From: Floccularia luteovirens
Lineage: Eukaryota > Basidiomycota > Agaricomycetes > Agaricales > Squamanitaceae
Direction: 5' to 3'
NCBI GenBank assembly: GCA_009739215.1
Contig: VSJF01000009.1
Span: 186,001 to 250,000 of the forward strand
Length of the DNA stretch: 64,000 bases
Positions 1-12,110 of the stretch are shown here, piece by piece. The translations under genes and the position numbers were made by a program. The notes under the pieces were generated by a model. The model saw only the letters and a program-made list of their open reading frames with translations. It did not search any database and was not told the origin of the DNA. Numbering within the stretch: position 1 is the first letter of the stretch; each line of letters begins with the position of its first letter.

Positions 1-361
1 AATATTTTAAGGTGATAGGTGGGTTGAATTTTTACCAGCCTCAACTTTATACACGAAAGCGGAGATCGTTTCTGATCAAAAAACGATACAGAGACATTAC
101 CAAAGAAATAGAGAGTGACATGATACTAGAAACAGCAAAGTTTCTCATTCTGTCATACTGTTTGGTGCATGAAACCTGGGCCTGAAAAATAGCGCTATGG
201 TAAGGAAAGCGGATCAGACGGAACCAAAATGAAACATCCTAATAATTAAATTTTTTTTCTTCATTGCATCCTAGATCTGATACGAAATTTATCTACCTAG
301 GAACCTACTTAAACGATATCGTTTTGGTGTGGACCTGGTACAATTACCCATACACAAGAGT
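1..361. other. Upstream flank of DUF6534 copy A, no gene seen
   Basis: No open frame or repeat that I recognise. The sequence just before the ATG at 362 resembles the 5' flanks of the other DUF6534 copies only over the last few dozen bases, where all copies have a short A-rich or CAC/ACA-rich leader before the ATG. Confidence 0.4.
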
Positions 362-2477
362 ATGGATCAAGGCCTTCGACCACTTCATGAGTTGTTTCAA
401 GCAACATTTAGACCCGCATTAGGTTCCATTTTGATTGCAGGGTTTGTATCGTCAATGTCAGTTATTTTTTTCATAATTCGTCCCATGTTTACTCTTCCGT
501 ACGGAAATGAAAAAGCAATTTTATTGAACATAAAACTCTTAGGCTATTCGGATTGACGACCCTCCAAACCTACCGCTACTTTCGTTTGTATCGTCGCAAT
601 GATAGAACATGGTTAATATGTTTTGTAAGTGGCATTTTATCATACAGATTTGGACCAACAATTTCTCGCAGGTAACAATTCTTTGGTGACTTAAGGTAAT
701 TATACTGTGTTACCTATGATAGCTAATCTCGTCCAGGATGCTTGACATTGTGCATGCCATTGCATGTATATACACAGCGTTAGTCACATATGAGCATATA
801 AGTATTCAAGATCTTAATGACTTTATATAGCTATTTCTACGCAATTATCTGCCATACGAATCTTCTATGTCTTGGCATTATGGGATGGTGATTATCTTTC
901 ATATTTTTATGTCGCAAATTAATGATGGGATGACATTCTAAAGGTCAGCAGCTGTACGTTTTCCCACTACTGTCGTTGAGAAGTTCTCTTTTACTGATAT
1001 TATTGAAGACTATAAACCTCATTACGGTATCCTCCACTCTTTCGTGGGTTTCTTCTTTTTAATGACTTCTGATGTCATAGATGGTGGTGGAGGTAATGGC
1101 AAGCGGGTAAGGATACTTTATACTTTCTTCGTTACGATTCCGTTGACATCGCTATCATAGATTCTACATATGGAGACTCTACAAACGTATGTATTTATTC
1201 CCCAAAGCTCGTATTTCATTCTGAACAGGATGCGTTAGTGGGGAAGCGGAATACTCTGCTTATAGGAATACTGGTGTTATACTATTTTCTTGATATTCAA
1301 AACAACTTGCTTACACTGACCACCAAGGTTGTAATACTAGTGATCCACTTTGGTATTTATTGTGCCTTACTTATTTAATACTAACTGAGCGCATCTATCA
1401 ACAGGAATAGTATTCGGTAGGTTACTGAGCTGTATATAACTGTTTATCTCTAATGAGGTGACTATACAGCGTCCTGCACTAAAACGTATGTTCATACATT
1501 TACTATATGTTCATCCAGCTTATATTATTCGTCTTCGAAGGATTATCATGGTTAAATTCAGCAATTTGCACAAGATTACGGTAAATCGAATGCCCTCTAT
1601 GAGATTCCTCTCTGATATCTCATATGGGAATAGTGGCTTCTGATTTTGGGGTTTTCGCTGAATGTTGTTCTTGATATTGCGGTTACCGGATCGCTGGTAT
1701 GGTGTTTACGCAAGAGTAGAACAGGTATTGACAGGTCAGTTTTACATGCATACGCACATGTGATAAACTGTCTCAAAATAAATTGTCAGGTCTGACTCTA
1801 TGATAAATGTGCTAGTGTGGTATACCGTACATTCAGGAGCGTTGACGACGTCAGTTCATGTACACACTCACACATATTCTGCTTTCATACATCCTTTCTA
1901 GTTTCTCCAGCGCCATTTGCATGATATTCGTGCGATGCTTTCCCAGTTTCCCAGGATCATCTCTTGACTTGAAGTTTACAGATTGCAGCCATGCCGGGTA
2001 GTCTCATTTGGCTAGGTGCTATTATGATTCATTCCAAACGTGAGTGTACTTCTACCAATCTTCAAAGTATACAGAGTGTGAGCTGAAAACATTCTAGTGT
2101 ACATAAACTCCATTCTAGCTGTGTAAGGTCCCATATTGTCGCACCTTAGCTCGCGACTGATGAAATTCGGCAGACTGAATTCAAGGATATACGTGCGAAA
2201 TCTAGGAATGCAGTCGTTTGAGCTTGGTACACTGAACTTGGCTCACAAACGTGGTGAGACAGTAATATTTGGATATGTACAAAACACACCAGTCAACTCA
2301 TATAATCCTTTCAGTGATTTCATCCCAAAGCCATTCTTTCGCTTAATGACCAACCGCTGCGACATTAGCCTTCGTCGAACCGGAGTCCTTCGCAGGGTTT
2401 GGACTGGGACTAGGATTATTATTCGCCCACATCTCTTGTTATCTAATGATTTATCTAATGCTCAGTCAGAAACCTGA
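362..2477 (+). CDS. DUF6534-type multi-pass membrane protein, copy A
   Basis: Multi-exon gene reconstructed by comparison with four sister copies. Readable exons: 362-456 (MDQGLRPLHELFQ...), 543-624 (MLFGLTTLQTYRYFRLY), a 14-base exon 672-685 (VTILW), 737-778 (MLDIVHAIACIYT), 831-887 (YFYAIICHTNLL), one ending at 1734 (VLDIAVTGSLVWCLRK-RTG), 1790-1849 (SDSMINVLVWYT), then exons giving MPGSLIWLG, YINSILAV and finally LNSRIYVRNLG. This order and the RTG..SDS/TDS, NSILAxLNSR signatures match the basidiomycete DUF6534 family of roughly 300-residue membrane proteins of unknown function. All junctions are GT..AG and phases agree. The middle (about 950-1660) could not be modelled with confidence, so total length is uncertain. 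The last exon stays open past the stop position used by the other copies, ending at 2477. I saw no certain disabling mutation. Function is unknown. Confidence 0.6.
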
Positions 2478-3746
2478 TATCAAAAACATATCAATCCTAT
2501 TCATGGCACTTTTCATATACATATAACACATATAATACTAAAGGATGTAATTAGGGGATTGCAACTCATTCACATTTCAAAACAAGGCGAAAGTGCATTT
2601 GTAATAATATTTCTCATGATGGGTCAGCTGGGTCAAATTTTCAAGCTTGAATCGCAGTCAGTCGCATTCCTGTGTTCAATGTTCAATCCTCGTAAATAAT
2701 TCAACTTAGCCCCCTGGTGATCTCAGTAAAATATCCGAGTCGTAGTTTGTGTCGGATATAAATGACAACGTAGCTATGGTACATATTGTATAAATTTTTC
2801 ATTTGATGGTAGGCTGTTATGGAGAGGTTACACCCCGCGAGTTCGGAGGGACAAGGGCAAAACGGAGAGTGATGGGGTTAAGAGGGTGGTCGGTTTAATA
2901 TACTTTAGATAAGTTTTCGTGCTCGTTCTTCAAAAGTAAAAGTGTAAGCACTAGTAAGAGTATGTTATTGAGAAGAAAGATATAAATGATGTAGGTACTG
3001 GAAATAAGGAGTGATAGAAAGTAAAGGTGTCGAGCCACATACTAAAAGGAATTAATCTATAGGGTAACAAAGGAACATGGGGCAAAAGGAAAACATGAGT
3101 GCGCACTATGTGAATACCGTTGATGGTGATCTTGATAGGATGGTAATCACCGGACTTGCAATATCTGTGGAGACATTATGCGAGTGACGAAAATAGAAGT
3201 CCGTTTAGTGAAAGGAAAAATGGTTGACCGGGTTTCACGGAGGCCGCCAGGAACGTGGGAATTGAATATTGATATGTCAACAAATCGTATGTACGGTGGT
3301 CACTATTCGAACCGAAAGTATTGACTTATTTGAAGCTATATCACCACCATGCTCTTCAGAGATTTCATTTCCATCAAAGAAGCACTAAACACGGCCCGTA
3401 CTGATCTTTCTGACATCACTAATCATATAGCAAGATTTTAGCTGTAGGCCCCGTTAGTGTGTCATGATATGCATTTACTGAAACATAGCCCAGATCCAGG
3501 CCGAACTTCCTGTCTTGACTGAACAGGCTGATGGGCAGTTGTGTATAATGCTATGGGGCAGCCGCATTGGTGAGGAATAACATCGGAATCTCTAGAGTAA
3601 TCTGATCAACCCTTCCCTGCCATCTTGAAACAGCAATTGATGCTTACCCCGTGGTGGCGTAGCCGCTTAGACCTCATGACAATAACACACATTCCAATGT
3701 ATTTAACCACCCTATTGCCATTGCACAAGTGCCTACACACAAAATT
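2478..3746. other. Intergenic: GT61 5'-flank remnant and DUF6534 promoter-like repeat
   Basis: About 2,510-2,830 resembles the region upstream of the intact GT61 gene: the phrase around 2,735 (atccgagtcgtagtttgtg) recurs in diverged form near 6,130 and 8,000. No GT61 coding exon follows. About 3,480-3,600 carries another phrase (gaactTCCtgtcttgactg-like) that recurs before the DUF6534 copies at 13,560, 21,000 and 37,190, so it is probably the conserved DUF6534 5' flank. No gene seen. Confidence 0.5.
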
Positions 3747-5728
3747 ATGGACCAAGCTCTTCAACCAGTACATGAGTCGTTTCGAGCACTCAGGCCTGCA
3801 TTAGGTTCCTTTTTCTTTGCGACATTCATTTCGTCAATGTCAGTTCTTCTTTCTTCTGATCTCTCCCATGTTTGATCCTGCTGTTCGGAAGCGAGAAGCC
3901 AATTTATTGATCGTGAAACCCTTAGGTTATTCGGATTGACAACTCATCAAACTTACCGCTACTTCCGCTTGTATCGTCGCGAAGATGGGAAATGGCTGAA
4001 ATGTTTTGTGAGTAGTATTTTGTCATACAGGACTTGACCATTAATTGTTCACAGGTAACTACGCTTTGGTGATTCGAAGGAAATGTTCTATGTTGCCTGT
4101 GATGGCTGATCTCATCTAGGACGCTTGATATTCTGCATGTCGCCGCATGTATATATGGAAGGTTAGTTATACAATCATCCAAGTATTCATGATTTAGATG
4201 ACTTTATATAGCTATTTCTACACAATTCTCTGCCATACGGATATTCTAGCTCTTGATGTTATGGGATGGTGATTATCTCTGTTATTTTTATGTCGTCAAT
4301 TGATAACCGGTTTATATTCTGAAGGTCAGAAGCCGTATGTTTTCTCACAGCTGTAACTGAGATACTATTTTACTGATATATTGAAGACTGTCAATATCAT
4401 TACGGTATTCCACACTCTTTTCATGGGTTTTATCTCTTTCGTAATTTTTAATATCATAGATGTTGGTGGAGTTAATGGCAAGCGGGTGAGAACATATCAT
4501 ACTTTTTTCGTTATAATTCTGTTGACATGACTATTCATAGGTTCTATATACGGAGACTCTATATATGTATGTACCTACTCCCCGAAACTCGTATTTCATT
4601 CTGACCAAGATACATAAGTAAGGAAAAATAGCACGATGCTTATAGGAGCTCTGGTATTATACTATTTTCTTGATCCATAAGACAGTTTTTGCTTACATTG
4701 GCTACTAAGGTTGTATTATTAACGATCCACTTTGGTATTTGAGCCTTTATGTTCTTATTCGTTTCATACTGAGTGCCTTCTATAGGAATAGTATTCGGTA
4801 AGTCACTGAGCTGCACACTACTGTTTAGTATTTACCTCTGCTGAAATCATTGTACAGCGTCCTGCACCGAAGCGTATGTTTGAAAGTTCACTATTTGAAT
4901 CAGCTTCTAATTTTATTTGTCCTCAAAGGATTATTCTAACTAATTACAGCAAGTTGTACAAAATTTCGGTAAAACCGGTCTTCTCCGAGATTCTTCGCTA
5001 ATCTCACATGTGGGAATAGTGGCTTCTAACTTTGGGGTTTTCTCTGAACGTGGTACTTGATATTGCGATTACCGGATCGCTCGTGTGGCATTTACGCAAG
5101 AGTAGAACTGGGGTTGGAAGGTCCGTATTACATGCGCGCATATATGATAATTTGACCTACAATTGGACTGCCTATGGTAGGACTGACTCCATGCTAAATC
5201 TGCTGGTGTGGTATACCGTACAAACAGGGGCATTAACAACGTCAGTTCACATGTATACTCATTTTATACTTGGCTTTGATTCTTATTCTTTCTTTCTAGT
5301 TTCTCTAGCACTATTTGCATGATATTAGTGCGAAGCTTTCTCAGTTTCTCAGGACCATATCTTTACTTTCACTTGACTCCTACAGATTGTGGCCATGCCA
5401 GTCAATCTTGTTTGGGTGGGTGCTGTCATGGTTCATTCAAAGCGTCAGTGAACCCTTTACAAAGCTCTAAATTATGCAAGATTTGAGCTGATACCATTTC
5501 TAGTATACATAAACTCCATGCTAGCTGTGTAAAGTCCAATTTTGTCGCAACTTTAACTCGCAACTTATTGAAACCGTCAGACTGAATTCAAGAGTATACG
5601 TGCGAAAGCTAGGAATGGAGTCTGAGCTTGGTACATTGGGTCTTGCCTCACAAGCTCTGCGCTATAGACGTGATGATACAGTAACGTTCACGTATGTATA
5701 TTACACACATCGGTTGACTCATAACTGA
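3747..5728 (+). CDS. DUF6534-type multi-pass membrane protein, copy B
   Basis: Second array copy. Exon 1 reads MDQALQPVHESFRALRPALG to the donor after SSM. Exon 2 reads LFGLTTHQTYRYFRLYRRE. A tiny exon gives VTTLW, then TLDILHVAACIYG, then YFYTILCHTDILALDVMGW. The late exon is VLDIAITGSLVWHLRKSRTG followed after an intron by TDSMLNLLVWYTVQTGALTT, the clearest match to the DUF6534 domain. The last exon starts at 5581, immediately after an AG, and encodes LNSRVYVRKLGMESELGTLG up to TGA at 5726-5728. The alternation of hydrophobic segments suggests about seven membrane passes; topology is inferred. The central exons (about 4,300-4,980) are not resolved. Exon frames that I could read are open, so I treat it as a gene, but a damaged middle cannot be excluded. 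Confidence 0.6.
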
Positions 5729-6935
5729 CCATAAAATCAAGTTCCAGCGGGATTTAATCTTGTCTCAAATCCATTGGAATTCTTTTATTTATTGACAAAT
5801 CGCCGTAACGGTGGGCTTCAGGCACGATTTACTTTGTAGGTTTTAGCTTATTCACCCGCATTCTTTGCCATCCGATCATCTATTTATATAAGGCTGGCTT
5901 GGAAACCAAGCACATATTCTATCCCGTTATCTAATTTTCAGGTTGTAGGACTTTTCGTTGTATAACACATGTCATGCTAAAAGATGAAATTTTGAAATTC
6001 AACACAAATTTCAAAAAGCACATGCCCTTGTAATAATCTTTCTCAAGCTAGTGATCGATAGGCAGTTCCTGCATTCATTATCGCAACCTTACTCAACATT
6101 CAACTGAACCCCTGATCATCTTAGTAACGTCTCCGAGTAATAGTTTATGTCGGATGCAAACGACAAACGTGGCCATGGTATTGTATAAAGATTTGTCCGT
6201 TGATGATGGCATCAGTCGATCAGTGAAGTGGTGTGGGTGTATTACTCTAGAAGGTGCTGGAGAAGCTTCTGGACTATGACCAATTTAAAAAAAATGTAGA
6301 TGGAGAGAAGGCGTGACTTGTCGTGGGCTATGTTTGTGGACATGAAAATGGGGCGCTGAGGTTTGCGTTGGCTAGTTTTGGTGTAGTTGCTCTCAAATCT
6401 TAACCCTTATTAATATTGTTTATTGGGATTGATCTGGTTGGCTTTGAGCTCTGTTCCCGGGCCGGATGCGTATGACCCTATATATCTACTTCTACGTGTG
6501 ATGATATATCTTCACTTCAGGGCCTTTATGAATATCGTTTAATCAGAAATTCAGAATCTCGTAACAACCTACCAGTTATAACAAAACTATCCTGAATAAT
6601 TTTTATCATGACTAGGTAACTCTTTTCATAACATAAAGCGTAGTTGCAGAACAAGGCATTGTCATATTTGGCTTCAGTATTTCTTGGGTTATATCCCTTT
6701 GGAGTATAATATCATGGGATACGCATAGTCTGCAATCAAATTGAATCAACGTGTGAGATAAAATATTACATAGGTACTCCTCGCCTTCCTTCCACAATGA
6801 ATTCAAAGACTCGGTTTGATCCACTACCACTAACACAACCATTTTTCCCGCGCCCAAAAAAGTGCAGAGAACAGGCTCTTGGAGGGGGATAGAGTAAAAC
6901 CATACATCTAAACCGCCGCATAAACCCGACCTAAA
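5729..6935. other. Intergenic with a second GT61 5'-flank remnant
   Basis: About 5,940-6,230 aligns by eye with the region 7,880-8,100 just upstream of the intact GT61 gene, including the shared phrase near 6,125 (gtctccgagtaatagttta). The similarity stops near 6,230, where unrelated DNA begins and runs to about 7,730. This is consistent with an insertion that separated a GT61 leader from its gene. No supported gene. Confidence 0.45.
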
Positions 6936-7373
6936 ATGTCGCGTAAAGCCTTCAGAAACAAACATGGCACACCAAAACCAAGAAATACACAAACCGGGTG
7001 CCAACAAGAAGTACCTAACAATATAGGAGAAATAGGCAAAACAAGGGCAGAACTCATAGCGGCAGGACCAATAAAGGACATCCATGAAGCGAAAGCGTGA
7101 TTATCCAGCAATTCATTCTTAGTAGGAGTAGAAAAGCCATCAGTTCTCGACTTCAGCAAAGCTCTACTACAACTGTCGATGATCAACGATGGGGGAGAAA
7201 TACCCAAAGAAACAGCTGAGGGTCTGCGCGCAATTGCCATCATCTTAGAAGCTATTGGGAGATCCCACGTCGGGGAGCAAACCCAGAAGGAAATCGAGAG
7301 CATACCCAAGGCATTCATTGAAGAAACGTAACCGCCAATGAATGCCACAACCATAAAAGCAGCAAAAACTTAA
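6936..7373 (+). pseudogene. Decayed hydrophilic helical ORF, unassigned
   Basis: A + frame from ATG 6936 to TAA 7371-7373 is interrupted only by TGA at 7098-7100 and TAA at 7329-7331. Both stops could come from single C-to-T changes (CGA, CAA). The residues between, for example FSKALLQLSMIND and ETAEGLRAIAIILEAIG, look like amphipathic helix-rich protein, unlike the Cys/Trp-rich translation of the overlapping minus-strand frames. Helical proteins of this style are common in basidiomycete repeats, but I cannot name a family. It lies inside the block (6,230-7,730) that interrupts duplicated GT61 upstream sequence, so it may belong to an inserted element. Confidence 0.25.
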
Positions 7374-8479
7374 AATGTTACCACACAGACCAGCGCACGC
7401 CCTGCTCCCTCGACATGATGTCCAGTCCAACCTCGAAAGCATCATCCCCTCCGTCATCTTCACTCTGTCTCACATTCACTATACTTCACTCAAAACGAAA
7501 TTCTTTATGTTTTACATTTGCTCTCTATTTTCTATTCATGCACATTCTAAATCACTTACTATATCTCCAACATTCCCTCTATAATTATATACCTCTCACA
7601 CGAAGGCAACCATAACCGATTCAAAAACGAGCAAAGTCGAGTATATACTACCTACCATTCATGTGGATACATAAATTAGTTACAAGCAATGATCTCATCT
7701 CCATAGGGTTTCGCTTCAGTGATCAATACTTTGTTTCAGAAAAAAAGGAATTCAACAACGCCTCCATTGGCCGTAGCTCCAGCATACTTAGGGCAATATC
7801 TTTTAACTCGGACTAATAGCCTTGTTATTCCCGCTCATTTTCACGTTTTCTTGATATCCAAATATTTAAATTTCAAAGCGGGCTCGCTTGTATTTGAAAA
7901 TTATCTTTCTCACGCTGTGGTTATGGTCAATTTCTCGGGTCGGTTCTTGCGCATTACACTCGTTAAACATTCAACTGAAACCCCTGATGATCTCAGCAAC
8001 GTCTCCGAGTGATAGTTTATGTCGGATGCAAACGGCAAACATGGCCATGTGTATGTATACAAATTTGTCCACTGATGGTATCAGTCGATCAATGTCGAAG
8101 ACGCGATTGAGCCAATCACTCCTAACCCAAGATACACGTTTTTAGCCACCCAATGAAGGTATAATCCCTCCTAGCCAATCAGGAGAGCAAGTTCACGCGC
8201 CGAACATTCATATTTTATGGAATAATATCATATGGCATGCACTTCTGGCATCAATGGAAATTGATCTTCCAGCGAACGAACTTTAAAACATACGAACCTT
8301 CCGATGTGAGTTCCTTCTTTGCTTCTCAGTTTGATCTCTCTGTATCTTGTGACCCACTCATGCGGGGGTATAGGGAAAGCCAATAGCTACAGCCTATCAC
8401 CGCATATCCTCCTCACTTCTTTCATTCTCTCGCCACTCGTTCGCGTTGGTTTCAGTGTGCTCTGCGTCTGTACCATCTC
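7374..8479. other. 5' region of the GT61 gene
   Basis: From about 7,880 the sequence matches the remnants at 2,640 and 6,050. The segment 8,280-8,470 (near cgaaccttccgatgtgagt) recurs before both GT61 pseudogenes (about 35,630 and 39,960) and at 16,190. This is probably the native promoter and leader of the GT61 family. A CT-rich stretch at 8,410-8,450 precedes the ATG. No separate gene supported. Confidence 0.5.
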
Positions 8480-10402
8480 ATGGCTTTTTTCCACAGTGCT
8501 CTTTCTCGCCGTGATGTGTTGCTTTTTCTACTCGGAGCATCGTTTATGCAAATCTGCTCACTGTTCTTCCTGAGCTCTATAAGCGGATTTGCTGTTATAA
8601 GTGCCAACGTCAAAAACCCTTTCTCCGACGCTAGTCAGGGTAATGAATTGCCTATCATCAATGCCTTGCGCCAGTTACAAACTGTTACTATTACCGAAAC
8701 TACAACGCGAACCGCTGCCCCACCCGCTCAAACATCGAACGTATCCCGCGATCTTGCACAGACTTCCATAGTTGCACATGCACCTGGGTGGACACTCTTC
8801 CGCAACTTGTATATGTCGAATGGCACTCTCTACATTGTCTCTGAGAGTCGTTCTTTTCCAGAGATCAGACTCATGACAAGTACAGGAACTGTCGCATACA
8901 ATACACCAGAAAACATTGCCTCTCGCGAGCCCACTAAAGAACATATGGACTTGATCACACCTGAGGAGGCACAAAAACGCTGGGGTGGCTCCCTAGAGCT
9001 TGGCGAGAAAAATCGCGTGTGGTCTGTAGAAGGCAATACTGTGCGTACCCGTAATAGATCCCATCAAGTGTATCAAAGCATATCTGATTACACGTAATTC
9101 ACTCTAGTTGCTCTTTAATGACCCCCCACAGTTCTTGCGCCACTATTACCATTTTGTTGCAGAGCTTATCTTTGGCGTGCAAGCTTTTTGGCATGGCGCT
9201 TTCTCTCGTCCACTTCTTTCTTCTCAGAACTCTCAGCAGCACTATTCTTCTTCGCATCCTCCTCCACCTACTCTTCATCGAGCTATATTTGCGCACTCCG
9301 ATGCAGATGGATGGCGTGACTCACCAGGGTTCAACCGTTATTTCCTGCGCGGAGCCTTTCCTTCCCTCAGCGTAGAAGTACAGGAGGACTGGATGGACCG
9401 TATAGAAACGACACGCAGTGGACAGCGAGCGTGGCACTTCCCTACCGTACTATTGACAGACAGGAGTGCAGCACATCGCGGTGTTGTATGCGGTAGTCTT
9501 ACACAACGTACCGCTGCGGAGGCATGGGAGGGAATGCGACAGCAAGGGCGGCTCCGTGGCATACATGTTGGGGGTTGGTGGACCCCTGTGCGTAATGCGA
9601 TATGGCGCTTCGCAGGTGTCCCTGAGGGACTCAACGCTACCAATGCAGATTTAATCAAAGGATCCATTGGTTCTGTCCCAGCCGCCGAGGACCTCGAAGA
9701 CCTCAATGTTATAGAGCCAGAGGATGTTGATGTTGACGGATATCCTGTGGAACCAGAAGATGTTGGTACAGAAAAACAATCCGTGCTGGATATGCCAGAA
9801 AAGATTGTGATCAGCTACATTAGTAGACAAAACTCTAGTCACAGGAAACTTCTCATGGGAGATCATGAAGGGTTAGTGCGCGCACTGGAGGATATGGCGG
9901 CTCGTCGGGGGTCTGGATGGGAATTCCGTCTGATAGAAGCAGAAAAATTGACAAAAGATGAGCAGATTCGAATGGCTGCGGAGACTACAGTGAGTTCTAT
10001 ACTTCAAACTACTTTTTAGCGTATGCTTGATTGGGTCTACCGATATTATTATTTCCAGATTCTATTAGGTGTACATGGGAATGGCTTAACACATCTCGTA
10101 TTCATGCCACCCACGCGTGTATCGACGGTAATTGAAATATTTTACCCCGAAGGCTTCGCGCATGATTACCAGTGGACAACGCGAGCGCTCGGAATGGCCC
10201 ATTTTGCAGTTTGGAATGATACGTGAGTGCGTGTATATCAATAATATCGCAGATTCCTTACTACCAATAACAACGCAGATACCTGACACACCCAAACAAA
10301 CCCCCTGTCAACTATCCCGATGGGTTCCAAAAGGATGAAATCCCTGTGCACGGCCCAACAATCGCCAAACTCATTGAAGATCGTGTTGACGGCAAATTAT
10401 GA
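8480..10402 (+). CDS. Glycosyltransferase family 61 protein, complete four-exon gene
   Basis: Exons 8480-9067, 9132-9989, 10059-10222 and 10279-10402 join in phase to 577 residues, a usual length for fungal GT61 enzymes. Introns are 64, 69 and 56 bases, with GTGAGT donors at the last two. The N-terminus has a short cytosolic tail and one hydrophobic anchor (about residues 13-36), then a Ser/Thr-rich stem, as expected for a type II Golgi enzyme. Exon 2 opens with the family block FLRHYYHFVAELIFG. Exon 3 carries LLGVHGNGLTHLVFMPP and the tail WTTRALGMAHFAVWND. GT61 enzymes transfer sugars such as xylose or N-acetylglucosamine; in basidiomycetes the best known relative is the capsule xylosyltransferase of Cryptococcus. 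The substrate here is unknown. The first donor (GTGTAT) is weaker than an alternative 38-base intron, but only it keeps frame into the conserved block. Confidence 0.9.
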
Positions 10403-10740
10403 TAACCACTCGATAACCACACCCCAAAATCTTTCTTTTCAACGCTCTACTTTTGCTTGTGGTGATGCCAGGCTATGCCTATGCGCCCCACTACACACCG
10501 AAGTTCTGCCTTCGCTTCGGCACCCTTCTTGACATTGTATCAGAACCTTACAACTTATTAGCTAGTTATAACGGGACTATCCTGAACCATTGGCATCACA
10601 ACACTCCTTATATTCAGACTACTACATATTTCCTCGCCGTTTTTGGTTTCAACATCACATTTATTTGGTTAAATTTCTTGGATTATATTTCATTCTTGTT
10701 GTACTATTTGTATACCAGATATTCTACATGCATTAAATAA
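10403..10740. other. 3' flank of the GT61 gene
   Basis: Similar sequence follows the GT61 pseudogene at 40,830-41,140 (shared phrases near ttcgccgtttttg and accagatattctacacg). This shows the flank was part of the duplicated cassette. After the second copy comes the 166-codon membrane-protein gene at 41222; here that gene is absent and a DUF6534 fragment follows instead. No conserved gene seen. Confidence 0.4.
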
Positions 10741-11420
10741 CCCGCTACAGTTCAGTTTTGTGCGTGTGAAGCCTTCCCAATTTCTCAGGACCGTATCTTT
10801 ACTTGATTTTTACAGGTTGTCATCATGTCTGACAGTCTTGTTTGCCCAGATGCTATCATAATTCATTCCAAGCATAAGTGAATCTCTGCAAAGCCCCAAA
10901 GTATGCAGAGTGTGAGTCGAAGCACTTTTAATCTCCATTCTAGCTCTGTAAATCCCTTTATTGCAGAACTTTAGCTGCAACTCATGATGATCGTTGGAAA
11001 TACGTGCAAAAGCGAGGAATCCAGTCACTTATGCCTGGGTTGATATAGGGCCCTGCCTCACATTTCAGGCGTGAAAGCTCCAAAGTGCGACTGAAACCAT
11101 TACATTTGCAGCATACATAAACGCCATTCTAGCTGTGTAAAGTTCTATGTTGTTGTACCTTGTCTTATAACTCATGAAAACCGTTAGACTTAATTTGTGG
11201 AATACGTGTGGAAGTGAGCAATGCAGTCGTATGAGCTTGGTACACTGGACCTTGGCTCACATTTTCTGCACTGCAGACGTGATGAGGCTGCAACATTCGT
11301 GTGAGTACATAACATACACCAACTGACCGTCATAGCAACCCTTTCAGATCTAGTCAGTTGATTTCATCGCAAAGCCACTGAGATTATTCTGCCTATTGAT
11401 CGATAATTACACTCGGTTTC
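10741..11420 (+). pseudogene. Two stacked 3' fragments of DUF6534 genes
   Basis: The block 10,745-11,050 matches the penultimate exons and introns of the DUF6534 copies (the MPDSLV..IIHSK exon near 10,824). The block 11,050-11,400 repeats the final part again: cataaacgccattctagctg, then LNxxxY-like sequence and the SYELGTLDL-like tail. No upstream exons are present, so these are truncated duplicates left by recombination in the array. Confidence 0.65.
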
Positions 11421-11747
11421 TCGATAAGTGGTACGTTATTAGCCACTGGTAACAAGTAATGTATCTAAGACTTAGAAACGCTACAGTTAGATTTTCATAC
11501 CCAAAGATCTGAAATTAGGGGATTGGCGGTTCCAAAATAATAATGTTGAAGCATTGTTTAAAATATTGTACACATTCATAAACGAAAGCTATTAAACTGT
11601 ATTTACGACATTGTATCCAGAATAACGCCGTAAGGCCGTGTTCGTGCACTACAGAGCCCGACCATTTACATGAAATTAGGTTGAAGTTGGAGGTTTGAAG
11701 TGCGCAAGGAATTTGTTTTAAAGTACCACGTATATATTGAAATAGTT
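11421..11747. other. Gene-free spacer
   Basis: AT-rich sequence between the DUF6534 fragments and the WD40 fragment. I see no gene or recognisable repeat. Confidence 0.4.
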
Positions 11748-12110
11748 CTAGTCATGTAAAAGTGCTACAGTCAGTACATGCAGTGAGATCGGAGAAGCTG
11801 TGACAATGATCTGCGTTCCATTTGGATTCCAAGCAACTTCATGTACCTCATTTTGTATGTTTTGCGCATGCACATGGGCGCCTGATGCAATGTTCCATAC
11901 CAGACCGGCCCTTCTTCCGAACAGGCAACAACATGCTTCCCATCTGGTGCCCAAGCCAGACGACTAAAATCTCCACCACCAACCATAGTGTTCATAAGCA
12001 TTCCCGTGCTAATGACCCAGATATGCACAACATTTGAACCGGAGGCAAAAAAGAGCGCACCCGGAGAAAACCATGCGCAATATAAATCAGGGACCATTTT
12101 AAGGATGTAA
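11748..12110 (-). pseudogene. WD40-repeat fragment, probably of a NACHT-WD40 NLR
   Basis: The minus-strand frame from about 12,097 reads CAWFSPGALFFASGSN..VHIWVI and then FSRLAWAPDGKHVVACSEEG, two WD40 blades. After about 11,905 the similarity moves to another frame (VWNIASGAHVHAQNIQNEV, then HEVAWNPNGTQIIVTAS), so a frameshift lies between them. Blades of this kind form the C-terminal sensor of fungal STAND proteins. The winged-helix-like fragment upstream at 12,600-13,050 on the same strand suggests one dead gene. Confidence 0.6.

Noticed and set aside
6612..7463. Overlapping minus-strand ORFs (157, 148, 72 codons) with membrane-like composition
   Set aside because: Cys/Trp/Phe-rich translations are complements of the hydrophilic helical + reading; the frames overlap each other and have no family features.
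9068..9105. Alternative 38-base intron in GT61 using the donor at acGTAATT
   Set aside because: It would give the wrong phase for the HYYHFVAEL exon; the 64-base intron keeps frame.
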